Source of the DNA: Candidatus Edwardsbacteria bacterium
GTDB taxonomy: Bacteria; Edwardsbacteria; AC1; EtOH8
Direction: 5' to 3'
Assembly (NCBI GenBank): GCA_031082425.1
Contig: JAVHLB010000006.1
Location: 144,864 to 208,863, forward strand
Length of the DNA: 64,000 bases
This document shows, piece after piece, positions 48,373 to 63,584 of the stretch (the stretch's first letter is position 1; each line of letters opens with the position of its first letter). The position numbers and the translations under genes were made by a program. The notes beneath the pieces were generated by a model, which did not search any database, was not told the DNA's origin, and saw only the letters and a program-made list of their open reading frames with translations.

Positions 48373-49158
48373 TTATATTATTTGCTGTTCTTTCAGTCCG
48401 TTGACCACCTTCTCCACCGCTTGGTTGACATCGCCCTGCAGGATCACCCCTCCCGAGCGCACCGGAGGGGTGAAGATCTTCACCACGTTGGTGGGCGAGC
48501 CGTTGAGCCCGATGTTCTTCTCGTCGGCCGCGATATCGGCGGCCTTCCAGACGGTGGGCTGGAAGGATTTGGCCCTCATCTTGCCCTTCAGCGACGGCAG
48601 GCGCGGTTCGTTGATCTCCTTGACCACGGTGAACATGGCCGGCAGGGAGGTGTCCACCACCTCGTAGCCCTCCTCGGTCATCCGCCACACCCGGGCCTTT
48701 TTGTCGTCGATCTGCTCGATCTTCTTGACGTAGGTCACCTGGGGGATGTCCAGGAATTCGGCCACCCCCGGCCCCACCTGGGCGGTATCGCCGTCGATGG
48801 CCTGCTTGCCGCACAGGATCACCTCCGCCCCGCCCATTTTTTTGATGCCCATGGACAGGGTGTAGGAGGTGGCCCAGGTGTCGGCCCCGGCAAAGGCCCG
48901 GTCGGAAAGCAGGACGGCGTCATCCACCCCCATGGAGATGGCTTCTCTCAAAGCATCGATCACCTGGGGCGGCCCCATGGAGATTACGGTGACCTTGCCC
49001 CCCAGCTTCTCCCGAAGCCTCAGGGCCTCCTCGATGGCATACATGTCGAAGGGATTGATGATGGAGGGCACCCCCTCGCGGATCAGGGTGTTGGTGGCCG
49101 GATCGATCCGGACATCGGTGGTGTCCGGCACCTGCTTGATACAGACGACGATGTTCAT
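48373..49158 (-). CDS. etfB: Electron transfer flavoprotein beta subunit
   Basis: This is a 261-residue EtfB. It begins MNIVVCIKQVPDTTDVRIDP and shows NPFDMYAIEEALRLREKLGG, MGVDDAVLLSDRAFAGADTW (adenine nucleotide pocket), GKQAIDGDTAQVGPGVAEFL and the C-terminal docking region. It pairs with EtfA. In bifurcating ETFs the beta subunit binds an extra FAD in place of AMP; I cannot decide this by eye, though the fused ferredoxin on EtfA makes it plausible. It is the first gene of the etfB-[GxxExxY]-etfA-oadG-oadB unit, with a near-consensus promoter at 49211-49239. Confidence 0.95.
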   Translation of the reverse strand: MNIVVCIKQVPDTTDVRIDPATNTLIREGVPSIINPFDMYAIEEALRLREKLGGKVTVISMGPPQVIDALREAISMGVDDAVLLSDRAFAGADTWATSYTLSMGIKKMGGAEVILCGKQAIDGDTAQVGPGVAEFLDIPQVTYVKKIEQIDDKKARVWRMTEEGYEVVDTSLPAMFTVVKEINEPRLPSLKGKMRAKSFQPTVWKAADIAADEKNIGLNGSPTNVVKIFTPPVRSGGVILQGDVNQAVEKVVNGLKEQQII

Positions 49159-49210
49159 AATCTTTTATTATTCAGTGAGTTATAAAAATATATTTTTAAC
49201 GCAGATGTTA

Positions 49211-49239
49211 ATTTTATCATAAATATTTTGGGGTGTCAA
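49211..49239 (-). promoter_or_regulatory. Near-consensus promoter of the etf-oad operon
   Basis: On the minus strand TTGACA (49239-49234, perfect) and TAAAAT (49216-49211) have a 17-base spacer. It lies about 50 bases upstream of the etfB ATG, immediately after the terminator of the MATE gene. Confidence 0.8.
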
Positions 49240-49241
49240 TT

Positions 49242-49267
49242 ATAATAAAAAAGCTGCTTGATGCAGC
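49242..49267 (-). terminator. Intrinsic terminator after the MATE transporter gene
   Basis: On the minus strand GCTGC-ATCAA-GCAGC (49267-49253) is followed by TTTTTTATTAT. It lies about 50 bases after the stop at 49317. Confidence 0.8.
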
Positions 49268-49316
49268 CTCTTTATATCGATGAGCGGTGTTAGGTTTCCA
49301 AATATTGCGGAGATGC

Positions 49317-50768
49317 TCACTCCACCGCCGGCGTTTCCGGATGCATCACCAGGGCCGGGGCCGCCGGCTCGATCACCCGCATGCCCTTCCACCTGCCGCC
49401 CAAAAAACGGAAATAGAAGGCCAATCCCAGGGCCACCACATATACCGAGGCGATGGTCCAGGAAACGTAGATCCCGGCCTTCATCACCACTATGGCCAGA
49501 TAGCTGGGGATCGACAGCAGCCCCAGGGACAGGGCCAGCACCATGTACATCACGAACTTGGTGTCGCCGGCTCCTTTGATGGCCGAGGAGAAGATGATGT
49601 TGAACCCGTCGAACAGGGAATAGACCGCTACGAACCGCAGCAGGATCACCGTTATCCGGCTGATGGATTCGAAGCGGGCGGGGTCTGACCTGGCGGCGTA
49701 GGGCATCAAAAAAAGATCGGGCCAGAAGAAATACAGCAGGGCCACCGCCGCCATGTAGAGGAAGGTCAGGTGAAAGGCCGAATAGACGCTGCGGCTGGCG
49801 GTTTGGGGGTCTTCCCCGCCCAGATACTGCCCCACCAGCACCGAGGTGGCGATCCCGAACCCGATCATGGGCATGAAGGCCAGGGTGTTGACGTTGAAGG
49901 CGATGTTGGAGGCCGCCAGGTTGTCGCTGCCCAGCCGGCCCACCAGCAGGATGAAAAAGGTGAACCCGGCCATGTCCACGAAGAACTGGATGCCGTTGGG
50001 AAACCCGAATCTCAGCAGGGAAACGAACCGGGTCTTGTCGAACCTCCACCCGCCCAGGGTGTTGTAGATCCGGTTATGCTTGGGCCGGAAGATCAGCAGC
50101 CCATAGGCCGCCACCGAGAACACCGCCGAAAAAACCGTGGCCCAGGCCGCCCCGGCCATCCCCATTTCGGGAAATCCGCCGTGTCCGAAGATCATCAGGT
50201 AGTCGAAGACGATGTTGATGGCGGTGGCGAAGATGTTGACCCACATCACCGGCACGGTCTTTCCCAGGCCGGAATAGAAGCCCGACAGGGCCGAGGCCAT
50301 CAGGGCCGGCAGGGCCCCGGCACAGAGGATGGCAAAATATTCCGCCTCGTTCTTCTGCACCGGCGGTTCGTGTCCCACCCACCGGAAGATGTCGCCGGCC
50401 CAGGGTATCAGCAGCAATGTAAGCAGACCTCCGATGGCGGCGATGTAGATCCCCTGCCAGATCATGGGGCCGATCTGTTTTACCTGTTTGGCCCCGTAGT
50501 ACTGGGCCACGAAGGTGCTGACATAGCCGGCGGTGCCCAGGAAGATGCACATCAGGGCGAAGTTCAGCATGCCGGCCGGCATGGCCGCGGCGATGGCCTC
50601 CGGGGAATACCAGGTCAGGAACATCCGGTCCACGAAATGCTGGACCGACCAGGAGGCGGTGCTCATGATCAGCGGCAGGGCCATCACCAGCACCTCGCGG
50701 TAACCTCCGGGGGAACGCCAGCGGGATCTTATTCGAGTGAGAATAATTAATTTTCCTTTATGATGCAA
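49317..50768 (-). CDS. MATE family efflux transporter
   Basis: This is a 483-residue protein with 12 membrane segments, of the NorM/MATE group exporting cationic drugs or metabolites with Na+ or H+. It shows YREVLVMALPLIMSTASWSV followed by HFVDRMFLTWY, and GLGKTVPVMWVNIFATAINI then VFDYLMIFG in the first half. The second half repeats the pattern (LLRFGFPNGIQFFVDMAGFT; MIGFGIATSVLVGQYLGGED). The frame opens with TTG at 50768; a GTG/ATG cluster after GGAGG near 50680 is another possible start, but that would trim the first helix region. Start uncertain, family sure. Confidence 0.9.
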   Translation of the reverse strand: MHHKGKLIILTRIRSRWRSPGGYREVLVMALPLIMSTASWSVQHFVDRMFLTWYSPEAIAAAMPAGMLNFALMCIFLGTAGYVSTFVAQYYGAKQVKQIGPMIWQGIYIAAIGGLLTLLLIPWAGDIFRWVGHEPPVQKNEAEYFAILCAGALPALMASALSGFYSGLGKTVPVMWVNIFATAINIVFDYLMIFGHGGFPEMGMAGAAWATVFSAVFSVAAYGLLIFRPKHNRIYNTLGGWRFDKTRFVSLLRFGFPNGIQFFVDMAGFTFFILLVGRLGSDNLAASNIAFNVNTLAFMPMIGFGIATSVLVGQYLGGEDPQTASRSVYSAFHLTFLYMAAVALLYFFWPDLFLMPYAARSDPARFESISRITVILLRFVAVYSLFDGFNIIFSSAIKGAGDTKFVMYMVLALSLGLLSIPSYLAIVVMKAGIYVSWTIASVYVVALGLAFYFRFLGGRWKGMRVIEPAAPALVMHPETPAVE

Positions 50769-50797
50769 ATAATATATTTATGCTTTTGACCTCCCCT

Positions 50798-50823
50798 ATC
50801 CCCTCCTTGATCAAGGAGGGGAT
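50798..50823. terminator. Perfect 26-base palindrome downstream of the RlmI-like gene
   Basis: ATCCCCTCCTTGA and its exact complement form a 26-base palindrome embedded in CTCCCC...AAGGGGTGG words. It is a known style of dispersed repeat and also lies 14 bases past the stop at 50838, where it could help end transcription. Confidence 0.5.
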
Positions 50824-50837
50824 TTAAGGGGTGGTGT

Positions 50838-52010
50838 TCACTCTATGGCCATAAAGGCGCACTTCAGGTACTGGGTCTCCTTGCTGGCCAGCAGCACCGG
50901 ATGGTCCTTGGCCTGGTGCCGGAACTCCAGCAGCTTGATGGTCCGCCCGGCGTCCCGGGCGGCGTCCACCAGCATTACCCGGAACTGCTCCTCCTCGATG
51001 TGATAGGAGCAGGAGCAGGACACCAGGATCCCGCCCCGCGGCAGGAGCTTCATGGCCCTCAGGTTTATCTCCTTGTAGCCCTTGAGGGCCGGCTCCACGG
51101 ATTTTTTGTTCTTGGCGAAGGCCGGGGGATCCAGGATCACCAGGTCGTACTTGACATCGGATTCGGACATGATCTTCAGCTCCTGCATCACATCGGCCTT
51201 GCGGAACCGGCAGGTCTGCTGCAGACCGTTGAGCCCGGCATTCTTTGAAGCCATCCCGATGGCCGGTTCCGAAATGTCCATCCCGGTGACCTCGGAGGCC
51301 CCGCCGGCCGCCGCGTTTATGGCAAAGGCCCCGGTGTGGCAGAAGCAGTCCAGCACCGTCCGGCCCCTGACGTAGGGATGCAGGGCCGCCCGGTTGTCCC
51401 GCTGGTCGAAGAACCAGCCGGTCTTCTGGCCGTGCATCAGGTCGGCCGAGAATTTCAGGCCGTTCTCCTCGATGATCACCTCCGGCCTTAGCCGGCCGTG
51501 CAGCTGGCCGATGGCCGGGGCCAGACCCTCCAGCTTGCGGGAGTAGCTGTCGCTCCGCTCGTAGATGCATTCCGGATCGAACATTTCTTTGAGTGCCTCC
51601 ACCACGAACTCCCGGCGGCAGTCGGTTCCCAGGGACATGATCTCCAGCACCAGCTGGTTGTCGTAGCGGTCGATTATCAGCCCCGGCAGGCCGTCGGACT
51701 CCCCGTAGCACAAACGGTAGAATTTGGACCCGGGATAGAACCTCTGCCGCAGGTCGTCGGCCTGCTTCAGCCGTTCCCTGATCAGCTCCCGGTCGAACTC
51801 CCGCCGCTCCCGGGAATAGATCCTCACCGAGATCAGCGAATGGGGGTTGTAGAAACCGCTGCCGATCAGGTGGCCCCGGGAGTCGGACACCTGGACGTCC
51901 TCGCCGGGATACAGCCTCTCCGGCATTTTCCAGATCTCGTTGGAGAACACCCAGGGGTGCCCGGCCTTGATCCGGCGTTCCTGGTTCTTGCGCAATAAAA
52001 TTGTTTTCAT
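50838..52010 (-). CDS. Class I SAM-dependent rRNA methyltransferase (RlmI-like)
   Basis: This is a 390-residue protein with the RlmI/YccW layout. An N-terminal PUA domain (RIKAGHPWVFSNEIWKMPER; DVQVSDSRGHLIGSGFYNPH) is followed by a linker EEE-like region (VIIEENGLKFSADLMHGQKT) and a Rossmann methyltransferase domain. That domain has VLDCFCHTGAFAINAAAGGA (motif I), GMDISEPAIGMASKNA and LVILDPPAFAKNKKSVEPAL (motif IV). It probably makes 5-methylcytosine in 23S rRNA. The ATG at 52010 is chosen as matching the family start MKTILLRKNQERRI; 22 extra upstream codons run into AT-rich repeat. Confidence 0.9.
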   Translation of the reverse strand: MKTILLRKNQERRIKAGHPWVFSNEIWKMPERLYPGEDVQVSDSRGHLIGSGFYNPHSLISVRIYSRERREFDRELIRERLKQADDLRQRFYPGSKFYRLCYGESDGLPGLIIDRYDNQLVLEIMSLGTDCRREFVVEALKEMFDPECIYERSDSYSRKLEGLAPAIGQLHGRLRPEVIIEENGLKFSADLMHGQKTGWFFDQRDNRAALHPYVRGRTVLDCFCHTGAFAINAAAGGASEVTGMDISEPAIGMASKNAGLNGLQQTCRFRKADVMQELKIMSESDVKYDLVILDPPAFAKNKKSVEPALKGYKEINLRAMKLLPRGGILVSCSCSYHIEEEQFRVMLVDAARDAGRTIKLLEFRHQAKDHPVLLASKETQYLKCAFMAIE

Positions 52011-52155
52011 GATCTGATCATATCCTGTTTTAAAAATATTAGCAATTTGGCGAATTGTAAGGATAAACTCCGGCACAAAGCTCGCGCAACCTTATTTTAA
52101 ATATCCTCTTGGCGCACTTCGCGTCTTGGCGTTTTGTCGGTTATATGCAGAATGA
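52011..52155. repeat. Spacer with half word-repeat between rpoC and the RlmI-like gene
   Basis: The spacer contains CTTGGCGCACTTCGCGTCTT followed by GGCGTTTTGTCGG (52110-52140), a half-copy of the ACCGCAAAGACGCGAAG family seen at 19097-19164. No gene is visible. Confidence 0.45.
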
Positions 52156-52182
52156 AGAAGGCCGGCATGAAGCCGGCCTTCT
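52156..52182 (-). terminator. Hairpin terminator after rpoC
   Basis: A perfect 11-bp stem AGAAGGCCGGC / GCCGGCCTTCT with a 5-base loop lies 11 bases after the rpoC stop and is followed by TCATTCT on the minus strand. The U-tract is weak, but the stem is strong and ends the long ribosomal/RNA-polymerase operon. Confidence 0.7.
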
Positions 52183-52192
52183 GTGCAGTATC

Positions 52193-56281
<4,089 letters not shown>

Positions 56282-56284
56282 GGC

Positions 56285-60049
<3,765 letters not shown>

Positions 60050-60143
60050 GGTGGTGCTCCTTAATTAGGCTTAACGGACCGACCGGCGGGAAACTCCCCC
60101 GGTGCAAAAAAATAATCGACCCGGCTAAAGGCCGCTAAAAACA

Positions 60144-60203
60144 GCGTTTGATGGAACCGCTTAATCTCCCGGCACCACATCCGGGAACGGCCCCATCAAA
60201 CGC
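60144..60203 (-). promoter_or_regulatory. Long RNA hairpin in the rplL-rpoB spacer
   Basis: On the minus strand GCGTTTGATGG pairs perfectly with CCATCAAACGC (11 bp), with further inner pairing (CCCGG/CCGGG). The 60-base stem-loop lacks a U-tract. It resembles in position the RNase III-processed hairpin between rplL and rpoB of enterobacteria; processing or stability control is inferred. Confidence 0.6.
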
Positions 60204-60206
60204 ACT

Positions 60207-60246
60207 GGGGACAGGAGGCCGGAGGCAACCACTGCCTCCGGTCCCC
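60207..60246 (-). promoter_or_regulatory. GC-rich hairpin just after rplL (possible attenuator or processing site)
   Basis: CCGGAGGCA / TGCCTCCGG (9 bp) with a 5-base loop, extended by outer GGGGA/TCCCC, lies 33 bases past the rplL stop. No U-tract, so a partial terminator at best. It may lower rpoBC expression relative to the ribosomal proteins. Confidence 0.55.
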
Positions 60247-60278
60247 CGTTTATGTGTCGATTAAAAAATAGTCTGGGA

Positions 60279-60656
60279 TTACTTCAACTCTACGGTAGCC
60301 CCGGCGGCCTCTAAGATATCCTTGATCTTCTTGGCCTCGTCCTTGGCAACGCTTTCCTTTACCGGCTTGGGGGCGCTCTCCACCAGGTCCTTGGCTTCCT
60401 TCAGGCCCAGGCTGGTGATGCCCCGGACTTCCTTGATCACCTGGATCTTCTTGTCTCCGCTGGAGACCAGGATCACGTCAAAGCTGGTCTTTTCCTCGGC
60501 CGGGGCGGCGGCGGCGCCGGGCATGGCGGCCATGGCGGCCATCGGGGCGGCGGCCTTGACGTCAAATTTTGCTTCCAAAGCCTTGACCAGTTCCGAAAGT
60601 TCCAGTACGGTCATGGATTCGATAGCTTCCATTATGGTTTGTTTCTTGTCCGACAT
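60279..60656 (-). CDS. rplL: Ribosomal protein L7/L12
   Basis: This is a 125-residue stalk protein. The N-terminal dimer domain (IEAIESMTVLELSELVKALE) is followed by an Ala/Pro-rich hinge (AAMPGAAAAPAEEK) and the C-terminal factor-binding domain (FDVILVSSGDKKIQVIKEVR, then GLGLKEAKDLV-like, here SLGLKEAKDLVESAPKPVKE). It recruits GTPase factors to the ribosome. It follows rplJ by 61 bases; a TTTTTAAAAGG...AAGGAGC region precedes the ATG. Confidence 0.97.
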   Translation of the reverse strand: MSDKKQTIMEAIESMTVLELSELVKALEAKFDVKAAAPMAAMAAMPGAAAAPAEEKTSFDVILVSSGDKKIQVIKEVRGITSLGLKEAKDLVESAPKPVKESVAKDEAKKIKDILEAAGATVELK

Positions 60657-60717
60657 TTTACAATGCTCCTTTTTATTCCTGATTGTTTTTTATTTTCGTT
60701 TGGCTTTTTTAAAACGG

Positions 60718-61239
60718 TTACTTGGCTTCCCTCTGCTTGGCTATGGCATCCACCGTGCCCACGAACTTCTGAATGATCCCGCCCAGGGCCCCCACCAGGC
60801 CGTTGATCGGGGACTGCATGGCGGATAATATCTGGGATATCAGCACTTCGCGGCTGGGCAGCAGGGCCAGCTGCTTGACCTGCTTGACATCAACCATCTT
60901 GCCCTCAACAACACCCATCTTGACCGATGGTTTGTCGTCGTCCTTGGCGAACTCCACCAGGATCTTGGCCGGAATGATGGGGTCCTTGACGCCGAAGGCC
61001 AGTCCGGTGGGACCGGTCAGGTAATCCAGCAGCATCTCCATCCCGGCGTTCTTGGCCGCCAGCTGGGCCAGGGTGTTCTTGACCACCTGGTATTCCACTG
61101 AAGCATCCCTCAGTTTTTTCCGCAGTTCGGTGGCCCGGACCACATCCAACCCCGTGAAATCGGTCAGGTAGATGGCCTTGGCTTCCTTCATCTTCTCGGT
61201 CAGTTCCTGGACTATCTTTTCTTTTTCCTGTTTTATCAT
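60718..61239 (-). CDS. rplJ: Ribosomal protein L10
   Basis: This is a 173-residue stalk base protein. KEKIVQELTEKMKEAKAIYL, DFTGLDVVRATELRKKLRDA, VVKNTLAQLAAKNAGMEMLL and GPTGLAFGVKDPIIPAKILV are typical. The C-terminal helix (SALQSPINGLVGALGGIIQKFV-type) binds L7/L12 dimers. It lies 10 bases after rplA, too close for the L10-leader autoregulatory structure to be in its usual place directly upstream. Confidence 0.96.
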   Translation of the reverse strand: MIKQEKEKIVQELTEKMKEAKAIYLTDFTGLDVVRATELRKKLRDASVEYQVVKNTLAQLAAKNAGMEMLLDYLTGPTGLAFGVKDPIIPAKILVEFAKDDDKPSVKMGVVEGKMVDVKQVKQLALLPSREVLISQILSAMQSPINGLVGALGGIIQKFVGTVDAIAKQREAK

Positions 61240-61249
61240 CGTTTGGTCC

Positions 61250-61951
61250 TCACTTTCCTGTATTGGCCAGCTCGGTCAGAGCGATTTTGACCCCGGGGCT
61301 CATGGTGGCCGATATCGACAGGCTCTTGATGTAGGTCCCCTTGGCCGACGACGGCCTGGCCCGGATCACTTCATTAACCACCGCCCTGGCGTTGCCCACC
61401 AGCTGGTCGGTCTCGAAGGATTTCTTGCCCACCGGAAGGTGCAGATTGCCCTGCTTGTCCAGCCGGTATTCGATCTTGCCGCCCTTGGATTCCTTGACCG
61501 CCTTGGCCACGTCGAAGGTGACGGTTCCGGTCTTGGGGTTGGGCATCAGCCCCCGGACGCCCAGGATCTTGCCCAGCTTGCCCACCTGGCTCATCATATC
61601 GGGAGTGGCGATAGCCACATCGAAGTCGGTCCAGCCCTCGGTGATTTTTTTGATCAATTCTTCGGAGCCGAAATAATCCGCCCCGGCATCCCGGGCCTCG
61701 ATCTCCTTTTCGCCCTTGGCGAAGACCAGCACCCGGACCTTTTTGCCGGTGCCGTGGGGCAGCAGGACCGTCCCCCTTAGGTTCTGATCGGATTTCTTGG
61801 GGTCCAGCCCGGTCTTCATCGACAGCTCCATGGTCTCGTCGAACTTGGCATAGGCCGTCTGCTTGACCATCTCCATTGCCTCGGCCAGGGTGTATTCCTT
61901 GACCGCTTCAATTTTTTTGAGCGAGTTGTTGTACTTTTTCCCTCTTTTCAT
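61250..61951 (-). CDS. rplA: Ribosomal protein L1
   Basis: From the ATG at 61951 this is a 233-residue L1, the usual length. YTLAEAMEMVKQTAYAKFDE, VLLPHGTGKKVRVLVFAKGE, GVRGLMPNPKTGTVTFDVAK and GKIEYRLDKQGNLHLPVGKK are diagnostic. AAAGGAG lies four bases before this ATG, so the 18 additional upstream codons are not used. L1 usually represses its own operon by binding mRNA; I do not see a clear operator copy in the 105-base spacer after rplK. Confidence 0.97.
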   Translation of the reverse strand: MKRGKKYNNSLKKIEAVKEYTLAEAMEMVKQTAYAKFDETMELSMKTGLDPKKSDQNLRGTVLLPHGTGKKVRVLVFAKGEKEIEARDAGADYFGSEELIKKITEGWTDFDVAIATPDMMSQVGKLGKILGVRGLMPNPKTGTVTFDVAKAVKESKGGKIEYRLDKQGNLHLPVGKKSFETDQLVGNARAVVNEVIRARPSSAKGTYIKSLSISATMSPGVKIALTELANTGK

Positions 61952-62056
61952 TTTCTCCTTTCTGGTTACTAACGAAGACAGCGCGGGTGATCCCTGAAAT
62001 CCCACCCTGGCTCCTCCCAGCGGGATTGGTGTTTTAACTTATATCTAGTCGGTTGA

Positions 62057-62482
62057 TTAATTGCCTATCTCTATGCCCATGCTGCGGGCGGTGCCCTTGA
62101 CCATCATCATGGCGGCCTCCACATTGGCGGCGTTCAGGTCGGCCATTTTCTTGGTGGCGATCTCCTTGACCTGGGCCTCGGTCACCGTGCCCACCTTATT
62201 GCGGTTGGGAACACCGGAACCCTTGGCCAGCCCGGCGGCCTTTTTCAGCAATACCGCGGCCGGCGGGGTCTTGGTGATGAAGGAAAACGACCGGTCCTTG
62301 TATACCGTGATCACGCAGGGGATGATCAGTCCTTCCTGGCCGGAGGTCTTGGCGTTGAACTGCTTGCAGAATTCCGGGATGTTGACGCCGTGCTGTCCCA
62401 AAGCCGGGCCCACCGGGGGCGCCGGATTGGCCTGTCCGGCCGGGACCTGTAGTTTTACCATTGCGGTTACAATCTTTGCCAT
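62057..62482 (-). CDS. rplK: Ribosomal protein L11
   Basis: This is a 141-residue L11. The N-terminal Pro-rich factor site VKLQVPAGQANPAPPVGPAL, then GQHGVNIPEFCKQFNAKT and the C-terminal rRNA-binding part (KAAGLAKGSGVPNRNKVGTV; AAMMMVKGTARSMGIEI) are complete. It lies 31 bases after nusG with GAGAGAAGATATGGC at the start. Confidence 0.98.
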   Translation of the reverse strand: MAKIVTAMVKLQVPAGQANPAPPVGPALGQHGVNIPEFCKQFNAKTSGQEGLIIPCVITVYKDRSFSFITKTPPAAVLLKKAAGLAKGSGVPNRNKVGTVTEAQVKEIATKKMADLNAANVEAAMMMVKGTARSMGIEIGN

Positions 62483-62513
62483 ATCTTCTCTCTTGGTTTA
62501 TTGTATTTTTCTG

Positions 62514-63044
62514 TCACAGACTGTTTATCTGCATGGAATCGAGCTCCACCGGGGTGGTCCGCCCGAAGATGGTCACCATCACCCTGACCTTTCCGTGTTC
62601 GCTGTCTATCTCTTCGATGATGCCGGTAAAACTGGCGAACGGCCCGTCGATGATCTTGATGGTTTCGCCCTTCTGATAGGGTATCACCACCGGCCCCTGA
62701 CGCTTCTCCCCGTCCATCCGGGATATCAGGCGCTGGGCCTCGGAATCCCTCATGGGCTGCGGTTTGCGCCTGGTGCCCAGGAAGCTGGTTACGCCGGGAG
62801 TGGTGGAGACCACGTTCCAGACCTCGTCGGTCATGTCCATCTCCACCATCAGGTAGCTGGGAAAGAGCTGTTTGGCTGTGGTCTTCCGACGCCCCTTCTT
62901 GATCTCGGTGACATCCTCGGTGGGTATCAGCACCCGCCCGATCTTGTCCTGAAGGCCGTAGCGCAGGGCGGCCGACTCCAGGGCCGCTTTGACCCGGTTC
63001 TCGTGGCCGGCGTAGGTATGTATGACGTACCAGTGCATTGCCAT
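62514..63044 (-). CDS. nusG: Transcription termination/antitermination protein NusG
   Basis: This is a 176-residue NusG. The NGN domain starts HWYVIHTYAGHENRVKAALE and contains YLMVEMDMTDEVWNVVSTTP. The linker holds MRDSEAQRLISRM. The KOW domain is GETIKIIDGPFASFTGIIEE, then FGRTTPVELDSMQI. It couples RNA polymerase to Rho, NusE or the ribosome. It abuts secE with no gap. The ATG two codons in (MHWYV) is an equal start candidate. Confidence 0.97.
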   Translation of the reverse strand: MAMHWYVIHTYAGHENRVKAALESAALRYGLQDKIGRVLIPTEDVTEIKKGRRKTTAKQLFPSYLMVEMDMTDEVWNVVSTTPGVTSFLGTRRKPQPMRDSEAQRLISRMDGEKRQGPVVIPYQKGETIKIIDGPFASFTGIIEEIDSEHGKVRVMVTIFGRTTPVELDSMQINSL

Positions 63045-63236
63045 TTAAAATCGGCCCAGAAAGAATGTCAACCCCACCGACAGCAGCCGGTCGATGACCC
63101 CGATAAAAGCGGTCACCACCAGCGACACCACGCCCACCACGATGGTGGACTGGACCAGTTCCTCGCGGCTGGGCCAGCTGACCTTGGTGAACTCGACCCT
63201 GACGTCCTTTACGAACTGTATTATTTTATTGAACAT
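63045..63236 (-). CDS. secE: Protein translocase subunit SecE
   Basis: This is a 63-residue single-span SecE of the short bacterial type. The amphipathic cytoplasmic helix IIQFVKDVRVEFTKVSWPSR has the conserved KVSWPSREE motif and precedes the membrane helix (STIVVGVVSLVVTAFIGVID). It clamps SecY in the translocon. It lies between the tRNA-Trp gene and nusG, as in most bacteria. Confidence 0.96.
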   Translation of the reverse strand: MFNKIIQFVKDVRVEFTKVSWPSREELVQSTIVVGVVSLVVTAFIGVIDRLLSVGLTFFLGRF

Positions 63237-63286
63237 AGGCTGCCCTTCCCTTCGTTTGTTCCGGTCCCTTATTTCCTAAAACCGAA

Positions 63287-63362
63287 TGGCAGGCCAGGAG
63301 GGACTTGAACCCCCAGCATCCGGTTTTGGAGACCGGCGCTCTACCATTGGAGCTACTGGCCT
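63287..63362 (-). tRNA. trnW: tRNA-Trp (anticodon CCA)
   Basis: A full cloverleaf is present: acceptor AGGCCAG/CTGGCCT, anticodon loop CTCCAAA with anticodon CCA, T arm GGGGGTTCAAGTCCCTC, discriminator G and an encoded CCA tail (63289-63287). It lies between rpmG and secE, the usual place in tuf-secE-nusG clusters. Confidence 0.97.
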
Positions 63363-63373
63363 TCGCCTTTGGA

Positions 63374-63523
63374 TTATCTGGTTTCCTTATGAGCGGTATG
63401 CTTTTTGCAGAACCGGCAGTATTTCTTATACTCCACCCGGTCGGGGTGTTTGCGCTTGTTCTTGGTGTTGTTATAATTCCGGCGTTTGCAGTCCACGCAG
63501 GCCAAGGTGATTATCTCTCGCAT
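63374..63523 (-). CDS. rpmG: Ribosomal protein L33
   Basis: This 49-residue L33 starts MREIITLACVDCKRRNYNNT and ends KHTAHKETR. It has two C-x2-C pairs (CVDC and CRFC), so this is the zinc-binding (C+) form. It lies 11 bases upstream of tRNA-Trp and after tuf, the standard arrangement. The ribosome site before the ATG at 63523 is weak (GGATAATGAA). Confidence 0.95.
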   Translation of the reverse strand: MREIITLACVDCKRRNYNNTKNKRKHPDRVEYKKYCRFCKKHTAHKETR

Positions 63524-63584
63524 TTCATTATCCGATTCTTTAATTTCCGATTAACTACTTGCCTGTTTGCGATTTTCCAAACAG

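Noticed and set aside
61952..62056. An L1 operator or L10 leader in the ribosomal cluster
   Set aside because: The rplK-rplA spacer can form GC-rich stems but I cannot match it to the 23S-like L1 site, and only 10 bases precede rplJ.
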